NCBI GenBank assembly: GCA_934454005.1
Contig: CAKSGI010000021.1
Span: 1-17,180 of the forward strand
Source: an uncultured Eubacteriales bacterium
GTDB taxonomy: Bacteria > Bacillota_A > Clostridia > Oscillospirales > Acutalibacteraceae
Direction: 5' to 3'
DNA: 17,180 bases
The translations under genes were made by a program, and so were the position numbers. The stretch's first letter is position 1. Each line of letters begins with the position of its first letter. Below are positions 1 to 8,200 of the stretch, in pieces. Below the pieces are notes generated by a model, which saw only the letters and a program-made list of their open reading frames with translations, did not search any database and had not been told where the DNA came from.

Positions 1-142
1 TACCACAGCCATTATGTCCAAGCAATGCTACAAATTCACCTTTTTTTATTTTTAAATTAATATTTTTTAAAATTTCTATATCGTGGTTAATGTTATCATC
101 ATATTTAAATGTTACATCACACACTTCTATGAAAGAACTCAT
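1..142 (-). CDS. Energy-coupling factor (ECF) transporter ATPase, EcfA/CbiO type (N-terminal part only)
   Basis: This is the first 47 codons of an ABC ATPase that leaves the window on the left. The protein begins MSSFIEVCDVTFKYDD and continues with an EILKNINLKIKKGEFVALLGHNGCG stretch, in which the last residues open the Walker A P-loop (GHNGCGKS in the family). The short beta-strand lead (CDVTFKYDD), the KNINLKIKKGE motif and the GHNGCG P-loop fit the ATPases EcfA1/CbiO, which drive vitamin or cobalt/nickel uptake with an EcfT membrane protein and an S-component. The ATG at 142 has a GGGAGG ribosome binding site at 147-152, 4 bp upstream. It lies 53 bp downstream of the methyltransferase stop with no terminator between, so it may share that operon. 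Partner genes EcfA2 and EcfT would be expected just outside the window. The family call is good; the EcfA1 versus EcfA2 choice is inference. Confidence 0.8.
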   Translation of the reverse strand, partial: MSSFIEVCDVTFKYDDNINHDIEILKNINLKIKKGEFVALLGHNGCG

Positions 143-195
143 TTTTCCTCCCTGAAATTTGCACAATTAATCAAAAATTAAAACAATAATAAAAA

Positions 196-1062
196 TTAAT
201 TTGTTGACTCCCAAATAACAGTAGATCCACATGGTAAAACTAAAGAGCTAGAAGTAACACTAAGTCCTATCTCATCAGAAATAACTTTACCACCCAGCCC
301 TTTAGGAATCGACAAACTAACAAGATACTCCATAACCGATGGTGATAATCCAGCTGTATAGGAATTAAGCATAAAGAAAAGTGCATCATCAGATAAAAGT
401 TTTATACATTCTAAAATAAAATTATGTATTTCATTTTCAAGTTTCCATACTTCTCCGCCAGGACCCCTACCATAAGATGGTGGATCCATAATTATCCCAT
501 CGTATTTATTGCCTCTTCTTTGTTCTCTTTTTACAAATTTTATGCAATCGTCAACAATCCATCTAATAGGTTTATTTTCCAACCCAGAATACTTTGCATT
601 CTCTTTAGCCCACAATACCATACCCCTTGATGCATCCACATGACATACCTCAGCCCCTGCAGATGCAGCAGCTAATGTTGCGGCACCAGTATATGCAAAA
701 AGATTTAATATTTTAACTTTTCTTCTGCAATTTCTTATTTTATTTATTGAAAAATCCCAATTTATTGCTTGTTCTGGAAAAACACCAGTATGTTTAAAGC
801 CCATAGGTTTCAGCCCAAAAGTTAAACTATTATAATTTATTTTCCATACTTTAGGTAATTTTTTATTTTCCTCCCAAAACCCTCCACCCGTTTTCGATCT
901 GTGGTATTTTGCATGAGCTTGATTCCATAAAGGGTTTTCTCTTTTAGTTCTCCAGATAATTTGTGGATCCGGCCTTATAAGTATAATATTGCCCCATCTT
1001 TCTAACCTTTCACCAGAAGAGGCATCTAACAACTCGTAGTCTTTCCATTTAGAAATTTTCAA
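196..1062 (-). CDS. Class I SAM-dependent methyltransferase, RlmI-like (COG1092 type), probable rRNA methyltransferase
   Basis: A 288-residue protein with a Rossmann-fold methyltransferase core. The SAM-binding motif I is NLFAYTGAATLAAASAGA (about residues 120-137), followed by the acidic ribose-binding strand HVDAS (141-145). The motif IV loop is DPPSYGRG (193-200). The segment HTGVFPEQ (91-98) just before the core is typical of the RlmI/COG1092 group. E. coli RlmI (23S rRNA m5C1962) is about 400 residues with an N-terminal PUA domain; this protein is shorter and has a different beta-rich N-terminus, so the substrate is not proven. The start is TTG at 1062, chosen because AGGAG (1072-1076) lies 9 bp upstream and the gene begins 17 bp after the glmM stop. 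It is translated as the fifth gene of the ruv-glmM operon. The stop is TAA. The methyltransferase fold is certain; the RNA target is inference from the family. Confidence 0.85.
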   Translation of the reverse strand: MKISKWKDYELLDASSGERLERWGNIILIRPDPQIIWRTKRENPLWNQAHAKYHRSKTGGGFWEENKKLPKVWKINYNSLTFGLKPMGFKHTGVFPEQAINWDFSINKIRNCRRKVKILNLFAYTGAATLAAASAGAEVCHVDASRGMVLWAKENAKYSGLENKPIRWIVDDCIKFVKREQRRGNKYDGIIMDPPSYGRGPGGEVWKLENEIHNFILECIKLLSDDALFFMLNSYTAGLSPSVMEYLVSLSIPKGLGGKVISDEIGLSVTSSSLVLPCGSTVIWESTN

Positions 1063-1079
1063 AATACTATTCTCCTATC

Positions 1080-2429
1080 TTAAGAAAGCCTTTCTCTTAC
1101 TACATCCGCAACTTCATTTGCAATTTTCTCTATATACTCTACGTCTTTTCCTTCAAGCATAACCCTTACAAGGGGTTCTGTCCCAGAAACTCTAACAACT
1201 ATTCTCCCTTGATCAGATACTTTTTCTTTTGCATCTTCTATAGCTTTTTTTACAATACTATCTGTATAAAATCCTGTTTTACCATTATCAGATATTTTTA
1301 CATTTACCATAACTTGTGGATACCTTGCCATTAGTGTTGACATACTTGATAATTTTGCTTGCCTTCTTTTTAAAATACTTAATAAATGAGCTGCAGTAAG
1401 TTGTCCGTCTCCTGTTGTTGCGAAATCTAAGAATATAACATGCCCAGATTGTTCTCCGCCAAAATTATATTCTTCTCTTAACATATCTTCAAGTACATAT
1501 CTGTCTCCAACTTTAGTCGAAACAAACTTCAATCCGTTATCTTCGCAAAACTTCATAAATCCTAAATTAGTCATAACAGTTCCAACTACAGCATTTTTAT
1601 TTAATTTTCCTCTTGACTTTAAATCAGCTGCGCAAATAGCCATAACAAAGTCTCCATCTACAAGGTTTCCGTTTTCATCAACAGCTAAACATCTATCAGC
1701 ATCACCATCAAAAGCTATTCCTACATCAACATCATTCTCTTTTACATATTCCATTAAACTTTCCATATGCGTAGAACCACAATTAGCATTAATGTTAATA
1801 CCATCAGGTTGATCAAACATCATATGGCACTGAGCGCCAAGTTCAGTAAATAGCTTTTCTGCAGTTCTTGAAGCAGAACCATTCGAACAGTCAAGCGCTA
1901 TTTTCAATCCATCTAAAGAAAATGGTACTGTACTTTTTATATGATCTATATAGTCCTTAACTGCATTATCTGCAATAGATACATGCCCTATATTCTCACC
2001 TATTGGTAAATCCGGTTTTTTAACATTATCTAAGACTATAGCTTCTATTTCTTCTTCTAAGGCATCGGGTAATTTATATCCATCCCCACTAAATATTTTT
2101 ATGCCATTAAATTCAAAAGAATTATGAGATGCAGATATCATTACTCCAGCGTCTGCCTTATATTTTCCAACTAGAAAAGCTACTGCTGGAGTTGGAACCA
2201 CACCTAAACTTATAACATCAACTCCAATAGAACAAAGCCCTGCAGTTAATGCATTTTCTAGCATGTCAGAAGATAATCTAGTGTCTTTTCCTATTAAAAC
2301 CTTTGCTTTTCCTTTCTTACTTTCTGTTAAAACCATAGCCGCCGCTCTTCCTATTTTCATTGCAAGCTCACACGTTAACTCAGAATTTGCTACACCTCTT
2401 GCACCATCTGTGCCAAAAAGTCTTCCCAT
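1080..2429 (-). CDS. glmM: Phosphoglucosamine mutase GlmM
   Basis: A full-length 449-residue GlmM, which converts glucosamine-6-phosphate to glucosamine-1-phosphate in the cytoplasm on the way to UDP-GlcNAc for peptidoglycan. The N-terminus GRLFGTDGARGVAN is the family start. The active-site phosphoserine loop is ISASHNS (Ser about 101), which must be phosphorylated for activity. The metal-binding loop is DGDADR (242-247), the sugar-binding loop is GGEQSGH, and the phosphate-binding loop near the C-terminus is RVSGTEPLVRVM. The SGTEP and GEQSGH signatures separate GlmM from general phosphomannomutases. The ATG start has an AGAGGG ribosome binding site about 8 bp upstream. It lies 26 bp after ruvB and 17 bp before the methyltransferase, so it is in the middle of the operon. 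All catalytic motifs are intact. Confidence 0.97.
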   Translation of the reverse strand: MGRLFGTDGARGVANSELTCELAMKIGRAAAMVLTESKKGKAKVLIGKDTRLSSDMLENALTAGLCSIGVDVISLGVVPTPAVAFLVGKYKADAGVMISASHNSFEFNGIKIFSGDGYKLPDALEEEIEAIVLDNVKKPDLPIGENIGHVSIADNAVKDYIDHIKSTVPFSLDGLKIALDCSNGSASRTAEKLFTELGAQCHMMFDQPDGININANCGSTHMESLMEYVKENDVDVGIAFDGDADRCLAVDENGNLVDGDFVMAICAADLKSRGKLNKNAVVGTVMTNLGFMKFCEDNGLKFVSTKVGDRYVLEDMLREEYNFGGEQSGHVIFLDFATTGDGQLTAAHLLSILKRRQAKLSSMSTLMARYPQVMVNVKISDNGKTGFYTDSIVKKAIEDAKEKVSDQGRIVVRVSGTEPLVRVMLEGKDVEYIEKIANEVADVVRERLS

Positions 2430-2455
2430 TTAGTATCCCTCTATTCTATAATAAT

Positions 2456-3493
2456 TTAAAATAAATTTTGCTGATTTGTATCAGAATTAGGATCGCTTAT
2501 TCCTAAATGCAAATAGGCTGAATGAGTAGCCACTCTACCTCTTGGAGTTCTTTGCAAAAAACCTATTTGCATCAAATAAGGCTCATAAACGTCCTCTATT
2601 GTAACTGTTTCTTCACCTATAACTGCTGCCAAAGTTTCAATCCCAACTGGCCCCCCATTATAAAACTTAATTAAAGCCTCTAACATTCTTCTATCATTCG
2701 AGTCTAATCCTAATTCGTCTATTTCCAATTTATCTAATGATATTTTTGCGGTTTCATAAGTTATAACTCCTTCACTCATAATTTGAGCAAAATCTCTTAC
2801 TCTTTTTAAAAGTCTGTTAGCAATACGAGGGGTTCCACGAGATCTAGAAGCTATTTCTAAGGCTCCATCATTTTTTATTTTTACATTAAGAATCGATGCA
2901 CTCCTTTTTATAATCTCCGAAAGTTCTTCAGGTGTATACATTTCTAATCTTAAAATTACACCAAATCTGTCGCGCAGTGGCGCAGTAAGTTGCCCTGCTC
3001 TAGTGGTTGCCCCCACTAATGTAAATTTAGGCAATGGTAAATGATATGATGTAGCCATTTGACCTTTCCCAGTAATTATATCAATTGCAAAATCTTCCAT
3101 TGCCGGATATAAAATCTCTTCCACACTTCTATTCAGTCTATGTATCTCATCTATAAATAAAACATCACCCTCATTAAGGTTTGTAAGAAGCGAAGCTAAA
3201 TCTCCCGGTTTTTCTATTGCCGGACCTGATGTAATTCTTATATTAACACCCATCTCATTTGCAATTATTCCAGAAAGTGTCGTTTTACCGAGCCCTGGTG
3301 GGCCATATAATAAAACGTGGTCTAAAGTCTCATTTCTCAGCTTTGCCGCTTCAATAAAAACAGACAAATTTTCCTTAACCTTATCCTGACCTATATATTC
3401 AGCCATCGTAATAGGTCTAAGTGGATTTTCAATAAACCTATCCTCTGGTATCTCATCTGGAGCTACTATTCGGTTTTCAAAATCAAAATCCAA
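2456..3493 (-). CDS. ruvB: Holliday junction branch migration ATPase RuvB
   Basis: A 345-residue AAA+ motor that forms hexameric rings around DNA and, with RuvA, drives branch migration of Holliday junctions. Visible motifs in order: [20 protein letters not shown] (about 25-43), Walker [10 protein letters not shown] (64-72), Walker [11 protein letters not shown] (111-120), sensor I GATTRAG (161-167) and the arginine-finger segment LRDRFG (173-178). The winged-helix C-terminal domain ends with the PRGRVAT signature. Length is normal for Bacillota. The start is TTG at 3493; a strong GGAGG at 3503-3507 lies 9 bp upstream inside the end of ruvA, and no in-frame ATG fits better. Only 3 bp separate it from ruvA, which implies translational coupling. 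Call is secure. Confidence 0.97.
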   Translation of the reverse strand: MDFDFENRIVAPDEIPEDRFIENPLRPITMAEYIGQDKVKENLSVFIEAAKLRNETLDHVLLYGPPGLGKTTLSGIIANEMGVNIRITSGPAIEKPGDLASLLTNLNEGDVLFIDEIHRLNRSVEEILYPAMEDFAIDIITGKGQMATSYHLPLPKFTLVGATTRAGQLTAPLRDRFGVILRLEMYTPEELSEIIKRSASILNVKIKNDGALEIASRSRGTPRIANRLLKRVRDFAQIMSEGVITYETAKISLDKLEIDELGLDSNDRRMLEALIKFYNGGPVGIETLAAVIGEETVTIEDVYEPYLMQIGFLQRTPRGRVATHSAYLHLGISDPNSDTNQQNLF

Positions 3494-3496
3494 AAA

Positions 3497-4096
3497 TTAA
3501 TTCCTCCCCGCCATAGCTTTTAATGAAAGTCTTATCAATTCTTCTACCGGTAAATTGCTATCTAATTTTGCAATAACCGGCGAAACTTCAGAAGTCGAAT
3601 ATCCCAATACATTAAGTGCTTTCAAAGCTTCAGATGCATTTCCCACAGAAGAAAAATTATTTTCATTATTCATCACACCTGAATTTACATCCATACCTTT
3701 AAGTTTATCTTTTAATTCTAATATTATTCTTTGTGCTAACTTATTTCCTACACCAGCAGCTTTTGTTAAATTTTTGCTATCACCAGATGCAATAGATATT
3801 GCAACTTGTTCAGGCGAAAACTCAGACAATATAGCCAATCCTACTTTTGCGCCTACTCCAGAAACAGATGTAAGCATTTTAAAACAGTTAAGCTCACCCT
3901 TACTAAAAAAGCCAAACAAATCCATAGCATCTTCTCTAACATTTAAATGAGTATACAAAGTCGTTTTTGTCCCAATACTAGGTAAATTTTTTTGTGTATT
4001 GATTGTTGTAAAACATTTATATCCAACACCAGCACAGTCTATTACAGCTATTCCCGGCTCTATATGTATAAGATTTCCACTTAAACTATAAAACAT
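3497..4096 (-). CDS. ruvA: Holliday junction branch migration complex subunit RuvA
   Basis: A 199-residue RuvA, the tetrameric protein that binds four-way DNA junctions and loads RuvB. The N-terminal OB-fold domain begins MFYSLSGNLIHIEPGIAVIDCAGVGY. Two helix-hairpin-helix motifs are visible, SVSGVGAKVGLAIL and AAGVGNKLAQRIILELKDKL, which contact the DNA backbone at the crossover. A flexible linker around residues 140-150 (NNENNFSSVG) leads to the small C-terminal domain that touches RuvB (EALKALNVLGYS...). The ATG at 4096 is preceded by AAGGAG (4108-4113), placed inside the last codons of ruvC. Gaps are 5 bp to ruvC and 3 bp to ruvB. Length and domain order are normal. Confidence 0.96.
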   Translation of the reverse strand: MFYSLSGNLIHIEPGIAVIDCAGVGYKCFTTINTQKNLPSIGTKTTLYTHLNVREDAMDLFGFFSKGELNCFKMLTSVSGVGAKVGLAILSEFSPEQVAISIASGDSKNLTKAAGVGNKLAQRIILELKDKLKGMDVNSGVMNNENNFSSVGNASEALKALNVLGYSTSEVSPVIAKLDSNLPVEELIRLSLKAMAGRN

Positions 4097-4101
4097 TTAC
4101 T

Positions 4102-4632
4102 TTAAATCTCCTTAATTCGCGTTAATTCTAAATTTTTATTAAACAATTTTAGCCTTAAATCAGACCCTGCAATATTAGCATGACAAATTGCAATTGCAAG
4201 AGCATCCGCTGTGTCATCGGGTTTAGGTACCTCGTTAAGTTTTAACAACCTTTTTGTCATTTCCATAACTTGACACTTTTGGGCTTTTCCATATCCTGTT
4301 ACTGCAGTTTTTACTTGCAAAGGTGTATATTCATATATTGGTACGCCAGCTTTTTTAGCTGATAAAAGAATTACTCCTCTAGCTTGTGCTACATTTATTG
4401 CTGTTTTTTGATTATTCTGAAAATATAATTTTTCTATAGACAATGCATCTGGTTTACATATCTTTAATATATCTGTCATTTTATCATAAATCAAGTTTAA
4501 CCTTAAAGAAAAATCTTGATTGGCATCTGTTACTATAGAACCATATCCAAGCGGTTTAAATCTTGGGCCAGATGTGTTTATCGCCCCATACCCAACTATT
4601 GCATATCCAGGATCTATCCCTAATATAATCAC
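4102..4632 (-). CDS. ruvC: Crossover junction endodeoxyribonuclease RuvC
   Basis: A 176-residue resolvase that cleaves Holliday junctions symmetrically, completing RuvAB-driven recombination repair. It has the RNase H-like start MIILGIDPGYAIVGYG with Asp7, then Glu67 in LSIEKLYF, and the C-terminal acidic pair in KPDDTADALAIA (about Asp140 and Asp143). These match the four catalytic carboxylates of the family. The start is GTG at 4632, with GGAGG at 4640-4644 spaced 7 bp upstream. It is the first gene of the ruvC-ruvA-ruvB-glmM-methyltransferase operon and sits behind a strong promoter at 4671-4699. Several Bacilli lack RuvC and use RecU instead, so its presence fits Clostridia. Confidence 0.96.
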   Translation of the reverse strand: MIILGIDPGYAIVGYGAINTSGPRFKPLGYGSIVTDANQDFSLRLNLIYDKMTDILKICKPDALSIEKLYFQNNQKTAINVAQARGVILLSAKKAGVPIYEYTPLQVKTAVTGYGKAQKCQVMEMTKRLLKLNEVPKPDDTADALAIAICHANIAGSDLRLKLFNKNLELTRIKEI

Positions 4633-4670
4633 ACAACACCCTCCAAAACTTCCAAATAAACCTAAGAGTT

Positions 4671-4699
4671 ATTATAACACACTAAAACTATGCCATCAA
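4671..4699 (-). promoter_or_regulatory. Sigma-A promoter of the ruvC operon, extended -10
   Basis: Read on the minus strand, the -35 is TTGATG (4694-4699), the spacer is exactly 17 bp, and the -10 is a perfect TATAAT (4671-4676) preceded by TGT, giving an extended -10. The start of transcription would fall near 4664, leaving a leader of about 30 nt to the ruvC GTG. No LexA-like operator was recognised over it. Sequence match is direct; activity is inferred. Confidence 0.75.
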
Positions 4700-5018
4700 G
4701 TCAGCACAAATAAGAAAGTTCATATAGAATATAAAAATTAAATTTTGTCTAAAAAATATATGTAAGTCTCTTATATCTGTATATTTTATCACCATTTATC
4801 TTTTTTTAATTCTTGTGCTATTATATTTATGAAAGTCTTTTTTCTGTACAATGTTTCTTGATCCAATTATACCATATTTTTAAATACTCCTCTTTATTAT
4901 TTTTTTATATCATTTTAACATATACAAAACTAGTAACCAATAACCCTCAGGAAAGCTTATAAACTAAAACACTTAGATTACTAATGAAATTTGAAGTTAA
5001 GTTGATAAAAATAATAAA

Positions 5019-5044
5019 TATATAATAAATATATTTATTATATA
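5019..5044. repeat. Perfect 26-bp palindrome, A+T only
   Basis: Each half is 13 bp and the whole reads identically on both strands with no spacer; it breaks at 5018/5045. It contains a TATAAT box on each strand. It contains no G or C, so a chance palindrome is more likely than in balanced DNA, but 26 bp without a mismatch is still long. It could be an operator, a DNA-bending or melting site, or a cruciform-prone tract. Confidence 0.6.
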
Positions 5045-5213
5045 AGTATATAACAATTAAGAAATTAATAGTTTATTTTTAACAATGTTTTATAATGTGC
5101 TTGAAAGATAAAAATCTTTGTGATAGTATAACTTATAAATAATTTTAATATAAATTAAATTACATATTTTTCAAATTTAAAATATCATAGCAAATATGAT
5201 GTAGCTCGCCACT

Positions 5214-5235
5214 TATACAAATTATAATTTGTATA
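5214..5235. promoter_or_regulatory. Perfect 22-bp palindrome upstream of the BspA-like gene, candidate operator
   Basis: Two 11-bp half sites (TATACAAATTA and its complement) meet without a spacer; the symmetry breaks at 5213/5236. It ends 53 bp before the ATG of the surface protein, where an operator or promoter element would sit, and its centre includes a TATAAT box. It lacks a U-tract, so it is not a terminator. A dimeric repressor or activator site is the simplest reading; the regulator is unknown. Confidence 0.5.
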
Positions 5236-5288
5236 GTCAAATTCCATTCTAAATTTATTAAAAATCACTCATTAAAGGATACTTAATT

Positions 5289-8200
5289 ATGATTAAAAAA
5301 AATTTATTAACATTATTTTTTCTAATATTCTTTATAACAATTTTTTCAAAAGTTCATGTTAAAGTATTAGCGAAAACTGGAGACTGTTTTGAATACAATG
5401 GATTACTGTACACTGTAACAGACGAAGACAAAAAATTAGCAGCTGTAGGAAATCCTAATTCATCCAACTGTTTAACTGATACTAGTAAAGATGAAATAAC
5501 TATTCCACAGAAATGCAAAAAACCAAATGGAACAAAATATAAAGTTAATGAAATAATGGATTATGCATTTGAATTTTGTAGATCTATCAAAAAAATTAGC
5601 ATCTCTAAAAATATAGAAAAAATAGGTAATAACGTATTCAAGCAATGTAACAGTTTAGAATGTATAGATGTAAACCGTAGAAATAAGAATTATTGTACAG
5701 AAAATGGAATTTTATTTAGTAAAAAGAAAGATGAAATCATCAAATGCACAAAAAATAATAAAGAAAAAATTTATAGAGTACCGGACAGTGTAACAAAAAT
5801 AAACGATGACGCTTTTTCTAATACTATGTTAGAAAAATTAATAATTACTAAATCAGTAAATTTTATAGGAGAAAGCTCTCTTGATAATTGCACATACTTA
5901 AACGACATAATCACTGAACCTGGTAATAAAAACTTTTGTAGCTTAGATGGAGTTCTATTTGATATAAATTGTACAACTTTAATAAAGTATCCTATTGCAA
6001 AACCGCTAGTTAGATACAGGATGCCAGACACTGTCGTTAATCTTGCAAAAAGTGCCTTTTCTTATTGCAACAACCTAGAAGAAGTAGTACTTTCTCCTAA
6101 TTTAAAATTTATAAATGAACGTGCTTTTGAGAACTGTGAAAAATTAAATCATATAATAATTCCTGAAAATGTAGCGTCCATTGAAAAATTTGCATTTGCA
6201 AATTGCAATGGATTAAAGTCAATAGTAATCCCCAAAAATGTACAAACAATATCAGACTGCGCATTTGCAAATTGCAAAAACTTAGAACATCTTATTATTT
6301 TTAATGGAATAAAAAGTATAGGAAATTTTGCCTTTAGAAATTGTAATAATCTTAGTATTTGTTTTTATAATATGAAAAATACTGATGGAATATCATTAGG
6401 AACTGATTGGAGCGGCAGCTCTAAAATCTATTTTAACAGTGATTTATGTACTCCAGACACATACAATTGCAAAATAACTGAACCCAAATGTTGCGTTAAT
6501 GGTATAAAAATATATACGTGCAAAGCATGCGGAAAAGAAATGCATAGAGAAACTATTCCTGCAAAAAATCATGACTTTCAAAAAATAATACAAAGTCCGA
6601 CTTGTACTCAATGTGGTTTCGAGTTTAACCGCTGTAAAACATGCGGATATGAAACCCCAAAACTCAAAAATTGTGATTGCTTAGGGCATGAATTTGTAGA
6701 AGAAAAGATAGAACCAACTTGCTCATCTGAGGGATGCATTATACATAAATGCATAAGATGTGAAGAAAGAAAACGAATTAAGGTTCTCCCACCTACTTTA
6801 GAACATCAGGAAAGCGATTGGATTGTAGATAAAGAAGCTACTTGTACGGAAACAGGAAGATGCCATACGGAATGCACAAAATGTAGAAAAACTTTAAAAG
6901 AAACAAACATCCCAGCTCTCGGTCATCGCTATAAAGTTTGCATGACTACTCGTCCAACATGTTCTTCTCCAGGAATTAGACATTATAAATGCCTACACTG
7001 CGGATATGAATATACAGAGCCTATGCCCCTCAAATTACCTCATAAAAAAAGTGAATGGATTATAGTTAAACATCCAACATTCTTCGAGAAAGGTCTAAAA
7101 CATAAAATCTGCACACTATGTAAAAAAGTTTTAAAAAAAGAAGAAATAAACCCATCAAGTGATACAATTAGCTTAGCGGACTTTTTCAACGTTTCAGAAC
7201 CAACCGCTTTTTATAATCCAAGCCAAAATACATGCAAAGCATGCGAAAAAGAAATGCATAGAGAAACTATTCCTACAAAAAATCATGACTTTCAAAAAAT
7301 AATACAAAGTCCAACTTGTACTCAATGTGGTTTCGAGTTTAACCGCTGTAAAACATGTGGATATGAAACCCCAAAACTCAAAAATTGTGATTGCTTAGGG
7401 CATGAATTTGTAGAAGAAAAGATAAAACCAACTTGCTCATCTGAGGGATGCATCATACATAAATGCATAAGATGTGAAGAAAGAAAACGAATTAAGGTTC
7501 TCCCACCTACTTTAGAACATCAGGAAAGCGATTGGATTGTAGATAAAGAAGCTACTTGTACGGAAACAGGAAGATGCCATACGGAATGCACAAAATGTAG
7601 AAAAACTTTAAAAGAAACAAACATCCCAGCTCTCGGTCATCGCTATAAAGTTTGCATGACTACTCGTCCAACATGTTCTTCTCCAGGAATTAGACATTAT
7701 AAATGCCTACACTGCGGATATGAATATACAGAGCCTATGCCCCTCAAATTACCTCATAAAAAAAGTGAATGGATTATAGTTAAACATCCAACATTCTTCG
7801 AGAAAGGTCTAAAACATAAAATCTGTACACTATGTGAAAAAGTTTTAAAAGAAGAAGAAATAAACCCATCAAGTGATGCAATTAGCTTAGCAGATTTTTT
7901 CAATGTTTCAGAACCAACCGCTTTTTATAACTCAAGCCAAACTAAAGAAAACTTAACTGAAGCAACAGTTGTAAAAAATAAAAAAGACATGTTAAAAACT
8001 AAATCTAGTATAGATTGTGATAATTTTATTATAGAACCAGAAAAAAATCTGCACAGTAAAAATTTAGCTTTAAAAAATGAAGAACAAACTAATTCAAACG
8101 ATAAAAAAGCAAGTTATATTCCACCAATCTATGATCCTCCAGCAAAAGATAAACCAGTTAAACAAGATCTTTCTAATACCAATCTGAAAATATTAAGCAA

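Larger units (their letters stand above)
4700..5288. other. Long AT-rich spacer between the ruv operon and the surface-protein gene
   Basis: About 590 bp with no credible coding region and extreme A+T content. It separates the divergent ruvC operon and the BspA-like gene. It holds two perfect palindromes (5019-5044 and 5214-5235) and a small hairpin (AAAGAT, loop AAAA, ATCTTT at 5104-5119) without a following U-tract. Several TATAAT boxes occur (5021, 5091, 5223), but none has a convincing -35 at 16-18 bp, so I do not assign a promoter for the downstream gene. A ribosome binding site AAGGA (5275-5279) lies 9 bp before the ATG at 5289. No tRNA, riboswitch core or transposon end was recognised. 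Confidence 0.6.

Noticed and set aside
3555..3950. Plus-strand open frame of 131 codons inside ruvA
   Set aside because: It lies fully antisense to an intact ruvA with all its motifs, has no ribosome binding site and resembles no family.
5104..5119. AAAGAT-AAAA-ATCTTT hairpin as terminator or small RNA
   Set aside because: Only six mostly A-T pairs and no U-tract; expected by chance in DNA of this composition.
6519..7860. CxxC pairs as zinc-finger DNA-binding domains
   Set aside because: The protein has a signal peptide and membrane anchor, so the stalk is outside the cell; a DNA-binding role is unlikely.
6514..7941. The tandem repeat as a CRISPR array or mobile element
   Set aside because: There are only two long units without spacers, in frame inside one protein, and no terminal inverted repeats or transposase.
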